DNA of 64,000 nt. Source: Asterias rubens (taxonomy: Eukaryota > Echinodermata > Asteroidea > Forcipulatida > Asteriidae). The translations under genes were made by a program, and so were the position numbers. Within the stretch, counting starts at the first letter, position 1; each line of letters opens with the position of its first letter. Under the pieces are notes generated by a model. It was not told the origin of the DNA, made no database searches, and saw only the letters and a list, made by a program, of their open reading frames with translations. Of this stretch, positions 45,726-57,686 are shown in pieces. The stretch lies in contig NW_022985736.1 of assembly GCF_902459465.1 (NCBI RefSeq), positions 1 through 64,000 on the forward strand, in the 5' to 3' direction.

Positions 45726-46102
45726 CTAGTGCTTTTTGGAACCGTTGCTTTTAGGAACCGTTGCTTTTTGGAACCGTTGTCCTGTATAAATGTATATCAA
45801 TACAGTTTCACTAACCAGTTGGGAAATTTGTCTTGTTTTTGACATATCGCCGAAATTCCAGAGCGGTTATGTACGTGCGAGAAAATAATCCAATCGGAAT
45901 GAACAATTTGTGAAACGTATCTGACAGAAACGTTTCTCAGATCATAATTTTGGAGCATAACAACTGATATATTAATTCAATAATTTCAATTTCGAAGTGA
46001 AATTGTTCTGAAAATGCTTTATCGAAAGCTTCAGTACTTAACCAAGTATGTTGTTATTGTCATTCAATTTAGGACTGGGATTACCAAACGTAAACCTCCC
46101 CT
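45726..46102. other. No gene; short triplicated phrase
   Basis: 'ggaaccgttg' occurs three times between 45736 and 45782. Nothing else. Confidence 0.4.
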
Positions 46103-46918
46103 TTAAAGGCAGTGGACACTATTGGTAAATACTCAAAATAGTTATTAGCATAAGACCTTACTTGGTAACGAGTAATGGGGAGAGATTGATAGCATAACAC
46201 ATTGTGAGAAACGGCTCCCTCTGAAGTAAAGTAGTTTTCGAGAAGGAAGTTCTTTCCACGAATTTGATTTTGAGACCCCAATTATGTAGCACATAATGGT
46301 GTACAAGGTGGATACTATGACACGATTTTGTTTGTGTAAATTTGTCTTTAGACACCCAAACCAAACAATGCACTCCTTTAGTGTACACCGTACCTCAGCA
46401 AGGCAAATGCCAATGCTTTAGCGAGGAGGATCAGTGAACAGTTCATTAAAGGAACACATTGCCTTGGATCGGACGAGTTGGTCTATAAAAAGCGTTTGTA
46501 CCCGTTTTTTATAAAATGCATTGGAAAGATGTTTTAAAAGTAGAATACAATGATCCACACAATTTATCCTCGAAATTGCGTGGTTTTCCTTTTAGTGTGC
46601 GAACTAGCACACGCTCGGCCATTAATAATGGGAGTCAAAAATTAGTAGACGAGGTAAAAGGAAAACCGTGCAATTTCGAGGCATTGTGTGGATTACTGTA
46701 TTCACGAATTTGATTTTGAGACCTTAAGTTTAGAATTTGAGGTCTCGAAATCAAGCATTTTAAAGCTCACAACTTCGTATGACAAGGGTGTTTCCTCGCA
46801 ACTTACACGACCAATTGAGCTCAAATTTTCACAGGTTTGTTATTTTATGAATATGTTGAGATACACCAAGTGAGAAGACTGGTCTTTGACAATTACCAAT
46901 AGTGCCCAGTGTCTTTAA
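46103..46918 (-). mobile_element. Main-family MITE split by a 421-bp insert
   Basis: 46103-46281 and 46704-46918 are the two parts, both TTAA-terminated. A ~20-bp stretch of the MITE (from ACGAATTTGATT) is present on both sides of the insert. Confidence 0.88.
46282..46703 (+). repeat. Copied segment (matches 48105-48527) inserted in a MITE
   Basis: Starts 'aattatgtagcacataatg' and ends 'tgtggattactgtattc'. It includes the 5' two-thirds of an AGGAACGCGTTGCC-family MITE (TTAA at 46446), cut off where the host MITE resumes. Confidence 0.88.
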
Positions 46919-48104
46919 ACTGGCGCTTAATCATAATGGGGTGGGGGGGGGGGTCCCTAAAGAGACAGGTTAATCCCTTGAAATAATATTTTTTTCCTTC
47001 GAAGTAATTATATTTCGTTCCCTTAAAATAATATTATGTTCCCTCAGAAATCATGTCGTTCCCAACAACCTTGTCCTTGGTATTCCATTTCGGGATATTA
47101 AAACATAAGCTTTGTTGAAATTTCATTCCACGACGTCGTCGAGTTGTTTTTCCAAAGGCAATAAGGCAAATAAAAAAGACCAATGACAATCCATTTTTTT
47201 AGAAGCGCTTTACAGTGCCAATAATAAACCCATTATATATAGTTTAGTAAAACAATAGATTTACTTTGTACGACAATTTTTATGTCAAGGGCAAATTGTA
47301 CGGAATTCGTTCAGTTTCCCCCGCTCTACCTCAAATAGGAAGGTTTGATATCAGGAATACAACCTTAACAAAGAAACATTATCGCAAAAACAATCTCATA
47401 TTTATTTTAAGTGTTGTAAACCACATCAAGGCGGTTGTGTCTTGCTCTTGGCAAGTACCGTGATTTTATTGTTATAAGATACATGTACTTAGAAATTAAA
47501 TGTTGTGCTAAAGGGCTGCGTATCCGCGAAAACATTTCGAGGGAAACACATACTTTTCAGCACGCCTAATCTATTATTTCCTTCCCCTATATTAATTTAG
47601 TTAATAAACCTTCATAAAATAACTTAGGTCTCTCTTAGGTCTCTCAATTATGTTTTTACGTTGTGAAATAAAGTTTTGATGACGAATGATAACAATTGTT
47701 TCGGGGGAACGAAATATAATTTAGATGAAACGAAGCATATTTTGACGGACAAATTTATATCACCCGTTCAATTTCACATACAACGAAGCCAGTAAAGGGA
47801 CTGGCAAAACAAAATGAAAAATGAGAAGAAGATAAAAATTAGGTTATTACCCGAAAATATCCCGTTTCATAGTTTTGTGAATAAGAATATATATATTTCG
47901 CTCCAGCGAAATATTTATTTTCGTTTCTTTACAATTCCTCTCGAATCAGCGTACTTAAGTCGCTTGAGTGTCGTTACGTTTCACACTGCAGTAATATTGA
48001 CGTCTTATATAGCACACGTATCTATACCAAACAAGGTACTCAAGGTGCTGAAGTATATACAAACTTTCAGTAAGATAGGTTATTGCCGAGATGGATTCTG
48101 AGAC
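46919..48104. other. No gene recognised
   Basis: G run near 46944; 'cgttccc' phrases near 46990-47050. A 95-codon open frame at 47814 has no recognisable domain and AT-driven composition. Confidence 0.4.
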
Positions 48105-48527
48105 CCAATTATGTAGCACATAATGTGTACAAGGTGCAATACTATGACACGATTTTGTTTGTGTAAAATTTGTCTTTAGACACCCAAACCAAACAATGCA
48201 CTCCTTTAGTGTACACCGTACCTCAGCAAGGCAAATGCCAATGCTTTAGCGAGGAGGATCAGTGAACGGTTCATTAAAGGAACGCATTGCCTTGGATCGG
48301 ACGAGTTGGTCTATAAAAAGCGTTTGTAACCGTTTTTTATAAAATGCATTGGAAAGATGTTCTAAAGTAGAATACAATGATCCACACAATTCATCCTCGA
48401 AATTGCGTGGTTTTCCTTTTATTGTGCGAACTAACACGCTCGGCCATTAATAATGGGAGTCAAAAATTAGTCGACGAGGTAAAAGGAAAACCGTGCAATT
48501 TCGAGGCATTGTGTGGATTACTGTGTT
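48105..48527 (+). repeat. Source-like copy of the 46282-46703 segment
   Basis: Same sequence as 46282-46703 with few differences. Here it continues without a break into the rest of the palindromic MITE. Confidence 0.88.
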
Positions 48528-48628
48528 CTACTTTTACAACATCTTTCTACCCATATGCATTTTATAAAAAACGGTTCCAAAGCTTTTCAAAGACCAACTC
48601 GACCGATCCAATGCAACGTGTTCCTTAA
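48274..48628. mobile_element. AGGAACGCGTTGCC-family palindromic MITE, full copy
   Basis: TTAA at 48274-48277 and 48625-48628. Inverted ends AGGAACGCATTGCC and GCAACGTGTTCC; central palindrome reduced ('cggccattaataatggg'). Confidence 0.88.
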
Positions 48629-48650
48629 AATCTCAATCAGAATCGACTGC

Positions 48651-49022
48651 ATAAAGGCAGTGGACACTATTGGTAATTACTCAAAATAATTACTAGCATA
48701 CTTTAAAACTTACTTGGTAGCAATGGAGAGCTGTTGGAAAGTATAAAACATTGTGAGAAACGGCTCCCTCTGGAGTGACGTAGTTTTCGAGAAAGAATGA
48801 ATTTTCCACTGAAATTATTGAATTTGATTTCGAAACCTCGGAATTAGAACTTGAGGTCCCGCAATCAAACATATGAAAGCACACAACTTTGTGTGACAAG
48901 GGTTTGCGTCTTCCATTAGTATCTCGCAATTTCGACGACCAATTGAGTTCCACAGGTTTGTTATGTTGTGCCAATGTTGAGATGCACCAAGTGAGAAGAC
49001 TGGTCTTTGACAATTACCAAAG
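48651..49022 (-). mobile_element. Main-family MITE, nearly full
   Basis: Left flank ATAA. GAGAC-type core degenerate (about 48830-48870). The right end is cut after 'gacaattaccaaagg'. Confidence 0.85.
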
Positions 49023-49047
49023 GTCAAAAAAAGAGATGACTTATACA

Positions 49048-49442
49048 CTAAAGGCACTATGGACACCTTGTGTAATTGTAAAAGACCAGTATCCTCACTT
49101 GATGTATTCCAACATAATGTGCAAAAATCTGTTAATTTTTTTACTTTATCGGTCATCGACGCTGCAAGAGAATTATAAAGGAAGAAAAACACCCTTGTTG
49201 TCCAAATTTGTGTGGTTTGAGATGCCTATAAAGGATTCAGGCCTTATAAGTCTTTCATTTTTTTACAGTTTTTTGAGAAATTACCTCTTTCTCAAAAACT
49301 ACGATACTTCAGAGCTATGGAAGCCGTTTCTCACAATGATTAATATTGTCGCTAGCTCCCCGTTGCTTGTTACCAAGTAAGTTTGTACGCTAATAATGAT
49401 TTCGAGCAATTACGAACAGTGTCGATGTCCAGTGCCTATAAA
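49048..49442 (+). mobile_element. Main-family MITE, diverged full copy
   Basis: 'aaggcactatggacacc' to 'gatgtccagtgcctataaa'. Core of the 'attcaggcctta' type. Confidence 0.8.
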
Positions 49443-49689
49443 AAGCCACACGACAAAATTAGTAGTTGATTGAAAATTGGGATGTTTTCATTTGGCCTGC
49501 CTGAAACAACAAGGCACATGATGTTGTGATAAGGCTGATGACCGCCGTGGTAGATACAGACTGCACAAAAATCAATATTCGCTATTAACATCAATTACAT
49601 CGTGAGTTATTAGACTGACAGGTCAGGGCTAATAGATGGACAGCAATGGACGTCATTGGCTGCCATCTTTGGTGATTTGTGCACGCCTG
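49443..49689. other. No gene recognised
   Basis: Noncoding flank. Confidence 0.4.
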
Positions 49690-49863
49690 CAGCCGATTTC
49701 ACAAAACGCTAGGATAAATCCTATCTCCAGTAAGGATGAGTTACTCGTCCTAACTTAGGATGGGCTCAATGCGCCCTAACGTCTATGGATACGGAACTTA
49801 ACTCGTCCTAAGTCCTGAGATTAATCCTAAGTTAGGAAGAGTTTGTTGAAATCGACGGCTGCA
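49690..49863. mobile_element. GTCGATTTCACA palindromic MITE
   Basis: GCAGCCGATTTCACAAAAC at the left; AGTTTGTTGAAATCGACGGC at the right. Interior 'actcgtcctaacttagga' motifs as in 18465-18634. Confidence 0.8.
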
Positions 49864-50278
49864 GAGCTATATCCTTGGCTAAGAGTTATGCGTAGCACGT
49901 ACACTTTTTCCATTATTTACATCAAAGATGCGAATATGGTGACCAGCCAATGACGCGCATTGCAATCTGAGTAGGAAGGAACCGTAAAATAAACGAAGTG
50001 GATTTTTCAGACAAAAGTTTTATCGTATAGAAGTAACTTCGGAATGATTGAAAGTTTGTTTACATACTGCACATCTCTCTTACAGCGTCCCATTTCACCT
50101 CAGAAAAGCAGAATCAGGGAACAACTAAAATCAGTGCGTTCCTTCAATCGTTCAATAATTGCTCATGGGAAAATATGGGTACGTTTAGTAAAGCCCTGAA
50201 AAAGGACCTATTTCGTACAACCTTCTGCCTCGGAAAAGACATCCCGCTTTTAGGGCGCTAAAAGTCTTTTGGGGAACA
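49864..50278. other. No gene recognised
   Basis: Noncoding. Confidence 0.4.
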
Positions 50279-50522
50279 TGGCCCAATTTTACAGAGCTGC
50301 TAAGCACAACAATTTGCTTAGCATGAAATTTTTCCTTGATAAAAACAAGATTACCAACCAAATTTCCATGTGATTTTTAGGCTTTAATCAAACAGCAGCT
50401 GAATGCCAGTAACAAGCAATATGCACCAAGTGAAAATCTGGTTGGAAATCCTGTTTTAATCAAGAAAGAAATTTCATGCTGAAGCAAACTGTTGTGCTTA
50501 GCAGCTCTATGAACTTGGGCCC
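50279..50522. mobile_element. Palindromic MITE (GGGCCCAATTTCATAGAGCT family), copy 2
   Basis: 'ggcccaattttacagagctg' at the left and 'cagctctatgaacttgggcc' at the right. Interior arms 'ctaagcacaacaatttgct' and complement. Confidence 0.85.
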
Positions 50523-50944
50523 AGATGCGCACAAGTCACCTGATCGCCAGGGACGCCAGTCAATAGGAGTGTAATGGCAACTTGTTTCATTTCATTTATC
50601 TGTTTGTAAGGCCATTGGCTATCCGAAAGGCGAATTTAATCACTGGAGTGGTATAGCTCCGAACCATATGGGGACAAGACAATGGAGGACTTTTCGCTTT
50701 TTAGATCGAGGAGGAAAACCACAGAGAAATCAATGAATTAATTTCATTCAGTGATTTCTGAGAAATCAATGAATTCATTTCATTTCTTTTCATTTCTTTG
50801 GTCTGGTTGAGAAGGCAAGGACGCTCGAGCAATTTGACTTTTAATAACCACTGTGTGCTAGCCAAGAACATCTTGGCGAGAAGCAGGGAGTGAAGTTCCA
50901 ACTTGAGATGACGTTTCAGCGAAATGACAACCCAAGGAAGATAC
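50523..50944. other. No gene recognised
   Basis: 'atcaatgaatt.atttcat' occurs twice near 50730 and 50765. Otherwise nothing. Confidence 0.4.
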
Positions 50945-51303
50945 TTAAAGACAGTGGACACTATTCGTAATTGTCAAAGACCAGTCTTCCCACTTTGTGT
51001 ATAAAATAACAAACCTGTGAAAATTTCAGCTCAATCGGTCGTCGAAGTTGCGAGATAATAATACAAGAAAAAACACCCTTGTCACAGGAAGTTGTGTGCT
51101 TTCAGATGTTTGATATCGATACCTCAAATTCTAAATCTGAGGTATTGATATCAAACCTCTTTCCCGAAAACTGCATTACTTCAGAGGGAGCTGTTTCTCA
51201 CAATGTTTTATACTATCAACCTCTCCCCATTACTAGTAACCAAGAAAGGTTTAATGCAAACAATTATTTTGAGCAATTATTAAATAGTGTTCACTGCCTT
51301 TAA
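50945..51303 (+). mobile_element. Main-family MITE, full copy with altered core
   Basis: TTAA on both sides. The core palindrome reads TTTGATATCGATACCTCA with complement TGAGGTATTGATATCAAA, changed in matching positions on both arms relative to the usual GAGACCTC core. Confidence 0.88.
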
Positions 51304-51371
51304 TTGTCATTTCTATATCCAGTGGACACCACTCAGCAGAGTTTTCGGAATCAGCGGCCAAGTTCATCGAC

Positions 51372-51695
51372 TTTACTTGGTAACGAGTAATGGGGAGCTG
51401 TTGATAGTATCAAACATTGTGAGTAACGGCTCCCTCTGAAGTGACATTAGTTTTTGAGAAAGAAGTAATTTTCCACTCATTTGATTTGGAGACCTCAGAT
51501 TTTAAAATTCGAGGTCTCGAAATCAACCATAAAAGCACACAACTTCGTGTGACAAGGGTGAAGTTTTTCTTTCATTATTATTATCTCGCAACGTCGATGA
51601 CCAATTTAGCTCAAATTTTCACAGGCTTGTTATTTTATGCGTGTGTTGGGATACACCAATCTTTGACTATTACCAAACGTGTGCTTTTCCTTTAA
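51372..51695 (-). mobile_element. Main-family MITE, 5' truncated
   Basis: GAGACCTC core at about 51490-51520; ends CCTTTAA. Confidence 0.85.
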
Positions 51696-52137
51696 AGTTC
51701 ACGACCATCAAAGTAACTCCAGCGAGCTGAAATATAAAAGTAGTTCCCCCTTAAAAACTGCATTTAAAGTCAAAGGATTACATTTTTGTGCACACAGAAG
51801 AATTTGTGTGTGCACATTATAATAATTGTTTCATTATGGTCTAATCTGCCATCTGCCAACAAAATCAGCGGAATGGATCTACATTATTTTGTAGATATTA
51901 TAAATATAAAGATGGTCCTTCCGCCCGCGTCGCTCGGCAGCTCCGAAGGTTCATCTGTCCATTGATGCTATTTATTGACCACCACAAAAAAAAACATTCA
52001 AGTACAACACGACTTTTAAAATACTCAAGTGAAACTCAAGGGCCAATTCATGTGGAAATTATGAATGTGTTTTACAATGTGAAACGATGTCGTCTTTTTC
52101 CCCTGCCACGTCCCCCAACCCTCCTTGATGGACACAC
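51696..52137. other. No gene recognised
   Basis: Noncoding; small palindrome 'tgtgcacacagaagaatttgtgtgtgcaca' region near 51795. Confidence 0.4.
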
Positions 52138-52525
52138 TTAAAGGCAGTGGACACTACTGGTAATTACTCAAAATATTTATTGGCATAAACCTTACTTTGT
52201 AAACAAGTAATGGGGAGAGGTTGGTAGTATAAAACATTGTGAGAAACAGCTCCCTCTGAAGTGAAGTATTTTTCGAGAAAGAAGTAATTTTACACGAATT
52301 TGATTTCGAGACCTCAGATTTAGAATTTGAGGTCTCGAAATCAAGCATATGAAAGCACACAACTTCGTGTGACAAGGGTATTTTTTCTTTCATTATTATC
52401 TCGCAACTTCGACGACCGATTGTACTCAAATTTCCACAGGCTTGTTATTGTATGCATATGTTGAGATACACAATGTGGGAAGACTGGTCTTTGACAATAT
52501 TACCAATAGTGTCCAGTGTCTTTAC
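52138..52525 (-). mobile_element. Main-family MITE, full copy
   Basis: Left TTAA, right TTAC. GAGACCTC core at about 52305-52343. Confidence 0.9.
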
Positions 52526-53084
52526 GTCCCACAACAGTAAGTATAGAAAGGGTCAAGTTTTACTCTCCCAATGATTGAAATTAGGTGATCATCAGTGAAG
52601 CGAATGAAACTAGGACGTCGAAACGAATTCGTTTGTTAAATCAAGGGCAATAAATGTGGTACTCATTATACCTTTCTTGTTTTTCTATGGTCGCACCATC
52701 AGTCTTTTACTAGAACTTCAATGGAACTAGAATAATTCAATTATAGGGAACAGTCTTTGTGTATTCAAGGGTGTATGCTTGGAGGGATATTGAAGAATCA
52801 GGGAAAGAAACCATTATCTGTATAGGGGCAAAGAATGACGAGGCGGTTAGCATCAAGTACTTCTTTATACCTCAAGGGACTGAGTTTTTATAAATGGTGC
52901 TTTTTCCTCTGAATGCGCACTTGTACAATTCTGCGAGGCAAGGTTGAGCATTTCTGGTTACTTTTCTTTTAAGTTTTAAAATAGAATAAATAGATTTATG
53001 CTATCGATTATTATGATTGTACAAATAGACGGGTCACGTTTGAAGTCTTATGTTAGATTCCGAAAACCGTTTTTTTTTTATATG
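52526..53084. other. No gene recognised
   Basis: Noncoding. Confidence 0.4.
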
Positions 53085-53128
53085 TTTGTCTGTCTGCCTG
53101 TCTGTCTGCCTGTCTGTCTGTCTGTCTA

Positions 53129-53174
<46 letters not shown>

Positions 53175-53400
53175 GGTCTGCCTGAAGTTCCTGTCTGCCT
53201 GTTTGTTCTTTTGTCGTTTGTTCGTTTGTTTGTGGGGTGTTTGTTTGTTGGTGTGCTTGTTTGTTGGGGTCATTGTTTGTGGGGTGTTTGTTTGTTGGTG
53301 TGCTTGACTGTTGGGGGTCATTGTTTGTTGGGGTGTTTGTTTGTTGGGGCTTTTCTTTTTCGGTGTGTTTCTTTGTCGGGGTGTTAGTTTGTTTGGAATG
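53085..53400 (+). repeat. TCTG microsatellite followed by GTTTGTTGGGGT repeat
   Basis: TCTG units at 53085-53185, then degenerate units of 'gtttgttggggt' to about 53400. Open frames in both strands here are low-complexity artefacts. Confidence 0.9.
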
Positions 53401-53425
53401 TTTGGTTGTATATGGGTGGATATAG

Positions 53426-53565
53426 GTCGAAAATTACGCTACTTCAGAGTGAGCCGTTTCTCACAATGTTTTATACTATCAAACTCTCTCCATTACTCGT
53501 TACCAAGTAAGGTTTAATGCTAATAAGCATTTTGAGTAATTACCAGAAGTGTACACTGCCTTTAA
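53426..53565 (+). mobile_element. Main-family MITE, 3' part
   Basis: 'cgaaaattacgctacttcag' to CACTGCCTTTAA. Confidence 0.85.
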
Positions 53566-53814
53566 ATCGCAAAAGCCACATTTAGATTATCATACGATTT
53601 TAGCTGCTTTTTACTTGGCTGAATCTGACGGGATTCGATGAGCGATGACATGTTCATAAAGATTCTTCATCTGTACTTTTGCACAAAACAAATGTTTGAT
53701 AGCTACGGTTAGATTTCATTTATCTTCTTTGTTTGATATTTAACCACCGGCTGAATGACGTTTTTAATCGTCCCTAGGGATCGTCTTCAGGGTTTGTTTG
53801 AAATGCACAAGTAA

Positions 53815-54500
53815 ATACTTGCACAAATAAACGGGGCCTTTAAAACGATAAATTGATACATAAAAACATAAAAGTGCATTGAGTAGTTTTCGGTATTCTA
53901 AAACTAAATCGCCTTTGTGGTTTGAAACGTACTTAATAATTGTGTGCAGTTTCTTAAGTTTTTGAATCGTTCTTTTATCTAGTGTATTTTCTTTTCCATT
54001 TTTAAACGTAGCTGCACAAATAAACATGCCTTCATAACAATGATATTTCAAAAATGAGTGACCACTAAGTATATTTCGGTATTCTTGAAATCCATTGCAT
54101 GTGCGGTTTTACAGCTTAGTGTGCATTGTTCTTTTTGTGCAGTTTCAGGTTTATAAGAAACTTGCAAATATAAACAAGCCTTTATAACAATAAATTGAAG
54201 AACGATGAACTAAACACCAAAGTGCACTATTAGGTAGATTTAGGTTTTGAAATCAATCGCCTTTGTGGTTTTGCAGTTTTGTTCTAATCGTTCTTTTTTT
54301 AGTGCAGTTTCTTGTCCAAGTGCTTGTTAAGAAGCTTGCACAAATAAACAGGCCTTTATACTAATAAATTGAAGATAAATGAATTAATTTAAACTAAACT
54401 CCATTATTAGTAACTTTCTATATTATTGAAATCAATTGCCTTTGGGTGTTTTTTACAGCTTGTTTTTCCAATCGTTCATTTTTTTATTGCAGATTCTTTA
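53815..54500 (+). repeat. Degenerate ~175-bp tandem repeat
   Basis: Four units start near 53819, 54013, 54165 and 54338 with 'gcacaaataaacaggccttt'-like sequence. Each continues with 'aataaattgaag', 'gaaatcaatcgcctttg' and 'cgttctttttttagtgcag'. Confidence 0.75.
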
Positions 54501-54653
54501 TCTACCGACGATGGCTGGTTTTTAAATAGTCGCTGGCAAACATTCGGGAAGCTCTGCTGATCACACGCCACAGCTCCCAACGAACACTGAGGTCCCGGCG
54601 TGTATGGGTAAAGCCAGTTATTTTAGCAGAGGTCCCCTGCTTAACTTAAGCAT

Positions 54654-55022
54654 ATTAAGCCCCTTTCATACGAGAGAAATCTAGCAAGGGTCCCCTCATG
54701 TGAAAGAACAACAATGTTCGTCCAGGTTCTCTTGTAAAATCTTGTCCAACATTGCTACATTTTACAACCATGCTAAAATTAAGCAAGGGAGGCCAGTAAA
54801 ATTGCGGTGAGTAGCGCTATAGTTGGGAAGTTTGACAAATTTAACTTCTTGTGACAGGACAAAATTTTGTGGACTGTCCCCATAGTGTAATCTCACATTT
54901 TGTCATCCTTTATGATGGACATTAAATCTTGTTGTCCTTTCACACAGGGTGCAACTTTGCAACCTTGCTAAGATTAAGCAAGGGACCCTTGCTAAATTGC
55001 TGCCGTGTGAACAGGGTTTAAG
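54654..55022. mobile_element. Palindromic TTAA element with 'agcaaggg' arms
   Basis: TTAAGCCCCTTTCATACG at the left and 'cgtgtgaacagggtttaa' at the right are inverted. Inner 'ctagcaagggtccc', 'gggacccttgctaaattg' and 'aaccatgctaaaattaagca' repeat the same motif inward. Confidence 0.7.
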
Positions 55023-55268
55023 ACAGCTCCGTCAGTTATTTTGAAAACGTGTGGTTTTCGGTCCGGTGTCCCAGGGAATTCTGTCCGCCGTATCCCGTAG
55101 ATTCTGTCCCCCATATATGGGTTGAAGAAGGATGGTTCAAAAGATGGCGCTTTCAGAGAAGTTTGTGCACAGTTTGCCAGTATCATTATGGGGGAAAGAA
55201 CCTTCAAGACTTGAACTGGAATTACATCGCTTTTAATCACTGCACTTTTCGAGAAAATAGTGGATTAA

Positions 55269-55652
55269 TTAAAGACACTGGACACTATTGGTAATTGTCA
55301 AAGACCAGTATTCTAACTTGGTGTAGCACAACATATGCATAAAATAAAAAAACCTGTGAAAATTTTGAGCTCAATTGGTCGTCGAGGTTGATAGATAATA
55401 ATAAAAAAAAAAAACACCCTTAATTGTCTTACAGAGTTGTGTGCTTTCAGAGGCTTACCTAAAATCTAATTCTGAGGTCTCGAAACCAAGTTTGTGGAAA
55501 AGAACTTCTTTCTCGAAAACGACGTTACTTCAGAGGGAGCTGTTTCTCACATTGTTTTATACTATCAACAGCTCCCCATTACTCGTTACCAAGTAAGGTT
55601 TTATGCTAATAACTATTTTGAGTAATTACCAACAGTGTCCACTGCCTTTTAA
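55269..55652 (+). mobile_element. Main-family MITE, full copy
   Basis: TTAA on both sides. Core partly decayed on its left arm, right arm 'tctgaggtctcgaaa' intact. Confidence 0.9.
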
Positions 55653-56100
55653 TAATTGGGAAGACCCCAAAAGAAATAATGTAATTTCTATCTGAAAGCT
55701 AGTTTGTCATACATTATGGTTAAAGTTGTGAGCAGTTTTTGTTTTAAGATAACTTATAAATTATTTCATCTAAAATTCCCCCCAAAAATAAAATGAACCT
55801 GAGAAACGATCCATGCATGGAATATTGTAAGTCTGCTGCCACCTCGCGCTAAAAACTCTCCAATTTCATGACACCACTTTCTTTTACCATAGAATTCTGC
55901 ACTTAAACCTTCAGTGTTTTTGTTATTTTGTGTGCTATAAATGCAGCAGTCCACTGTCGGTGAAGACATGACAAACGGCCATGCTGGCTTTAGCTATGAC
56001 TGTATTTCCATATAGAATAGGATTTCAGCGTACAATTTTAATCAAACTTGAACAAATGAAATGTCTCTGTCACTTCATTCCACTCAAGCGTGATTCAATC
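55653..56100. other. No gene; half of a CTCF-motif MITE end
   Basis: 'taagtctgctgccacctcgcg' at about 55828 is one arm of the palindromic family at 27709, with one mismatch in the core. No partner arm was found. Confidence 0.5.
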
Positions 56101-56111
56101 ATTTCATCTAT

Positions 56112-56311
56112 GCGGAAGATTGGGCCCTTGCTTCAGCTATTACTTGATCTCCATAAATTGTTGTTGAATCAAACTTGAACTAATGAAATCTCTGTCACTT
56201 CATCCCACTCAGACATGTACTTTAAGCGGACACTTCAAATCGATCCATCTGTGAAGAAGATTTCTGATATCTACACTCGGTGTGTCCCATCGTCTTACGT
56301 ACTATAAAGGT
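56112..56311 (+). other. Exon-like repeated module A
   Basis: 'gcggaagattgggccc', 'gatctccataaattgttg', 'caaacttgaactaatgaaat', then a pyrimidine tract ending CCCACTCAG, a ~95-nt segment ('acatgtacttt', 'acacttcaaatcgatccat', 'gaagaagatttctga') and AAAGGTGAG. It looks like acceptor-exon-donor. No reading frame is conserved between modules, so it is more likely a noncoding RNA exon or decayed repeat. Confidence 0.45.
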
Positions 56312-56369
56312 GAGATAATACCACAAACTCTATGTGTTTTGGATAATTAAAAGAAAAACAACAAAACTG

Positions 56370-56552
56370 GGACCAATGTCATGGAGCTGCTGTAAGCAAA
56401 AACAGAGGCTATGAACTCAATGCAATAGGCGCACCAGATAAGCTTACCAGTCAAAATATCACGTCACATGCATCATTTCTGACTGGTGTTCTGAAGCACA
56501 ACATTTGTAAGCAATAGTCTGCTTAGGCAGGTCTATGAAATTGAGCCTTTAA
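56370..56552. mobile_element. Palindromic MITE (GGGCCCAATTTCATAGAGCT family), diverged copy 3
   Basis: 'gggaccaatgtcatggagct' at the left and 'aggtctatgaaattgagcc' at the right. Interior 'gctgtaagcaaaaa' and 'aagcacaacatttgtaagca'. Confidence 0.65.
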
Positions 56553-56814
56553 GCATCAACTTTGCAGAGTACCATTATCAGATTATACATATATTGCATG
56601 ACATTTTGGCTGGTAATCCTGCTCTGGTAAGCATCATGTTGTTTTGCTTATCTGCTTTGTGTTTGTCTGCAGCTCCAAAATTAGACCAACCAGCAGGTTG
56701 GCTTACGCTCTTCGAGCGTTTAATCTAGAAGTGAATGAGGTTTTAGATTAGGGAGGTTCAAAAGTCTTTGTTTAAGAGTGTAGTTTAGAGGCTGGAAGTG
56801 TAAAATTCGGCTGT

Positions 56815-57016
56815 TAATCGAATGCATGAAATTGGGCCCTGCTTGCTTTCATGATTCGATCTCCATAGAACACGTTTTCATCGTAAATTATTTTCTCAAA
56901 TCAAACTTGAACTTAATTAGTTATCTCTGTCCTTTTATTCCACAGAGTTTTTTTCTTCCAGTCATTTATCTATGCGGAAGGTTGGACCCTGCTTGTTTAG
57001 ATATGGCTAGATCTCC
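56815..57016 (+). other. Exon-like repeated module B (left parts)
   Basis: Two overlapping partial modules: 'gaaattgggccctgcttg', 'gatctccatag', 'caaacttgaactt', 'ttattccacagag', then 'tatgcggaaggttggaccctg' and 'gctagatctcc', where a MITE is inserted. Confidence 0.45.
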
Positions 57017-57402
57017 TTAAAGACACTGGACACCTTTGGTAATTGTCAAAGACAGGTCTTCACACTTGGTGTATCTCAACATATGCACAAAATAACAAAC
57101 CTGTGAAAATTTGAGCTCAATTGGTCGTCGAAGTTGCGAGATAATAATGAAAGAAAAAAACACCCCTTTCACACGAAGTTGTGTGCTTTCAATGCTTGAT
57201 TTCGAGACCTCAAATTCTAAACTTGAGGTCTCGAAATAAAGTTTGTGGTAAATTACTTCTTTATCGAAAACTACGTACCTTCAGAGGAAGCCGTTTCTCA
57301 CAATGTTTTATACTATCAACCTCTCCCCTTTACTCATTACCAAGTGAGGTTTAATGCTAATAATTATTTTGAGTGATTATCAATAGTGTCCACTGCCTTT
57401 AA
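57017..57402 (+). mobile_element. Main-family MITE, full copy, in a repeated module
   Basis: TTAA at 57017-57020 and 57399-57402. GAGACCTC core at about 57204-57240. The flanks rejoin to match module A without the element. Confidence 0.92.
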
Positions 57403-57551
57403 ATTGTTGTTGAATCTAACTTGAACTTGAACTTCATCCCACTCAGACATGTACTTTTGGCGGACACTTCAAATCGATCCATATAGAAGAAGATTTCTGA
57501 TGACTACGCCTAAGTGTGTTCCATACGTATACAGGTGAGATTATATAAAAA
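57403..57551 (+). other. Exon-like repeated module B (right part)
   Basis: 'attgttgttgaatc', 'cttgaacttcatcccactcag', 'acatgtacttttggcggaca', 'cttcaaatcgatccata', ends 'tacaggtgaga'. Confidence 0.45.
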
Positions 57552-57686
57552 AAAATACGTTTCTTCAGAAGGAGTCGTTTCTCACAATATTTTGTACTAT
57601 CAATAGCTCTCCGTTGCTCGTTACCAAGTAAGGTTTTATGCTAATATATGTTTTGAGTAATTACCAATAGTGTCCAGTGCCTTTAA
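57552..57686 (+). mobile_element. Main-family MITE, 3' part
   Basis: 'tacgtttcttcagaaggagt' to CCAGTGCCTTTAA. Confidence 0.85.

Noticed and set aside
53034..53425. Cys/Val/Leu-rich and Thr/Gln-rich long frames on both strands
   Set aside because: Produced by the TCTG and GTTTGTTGGGGT repeats, which lack stops in several frames.
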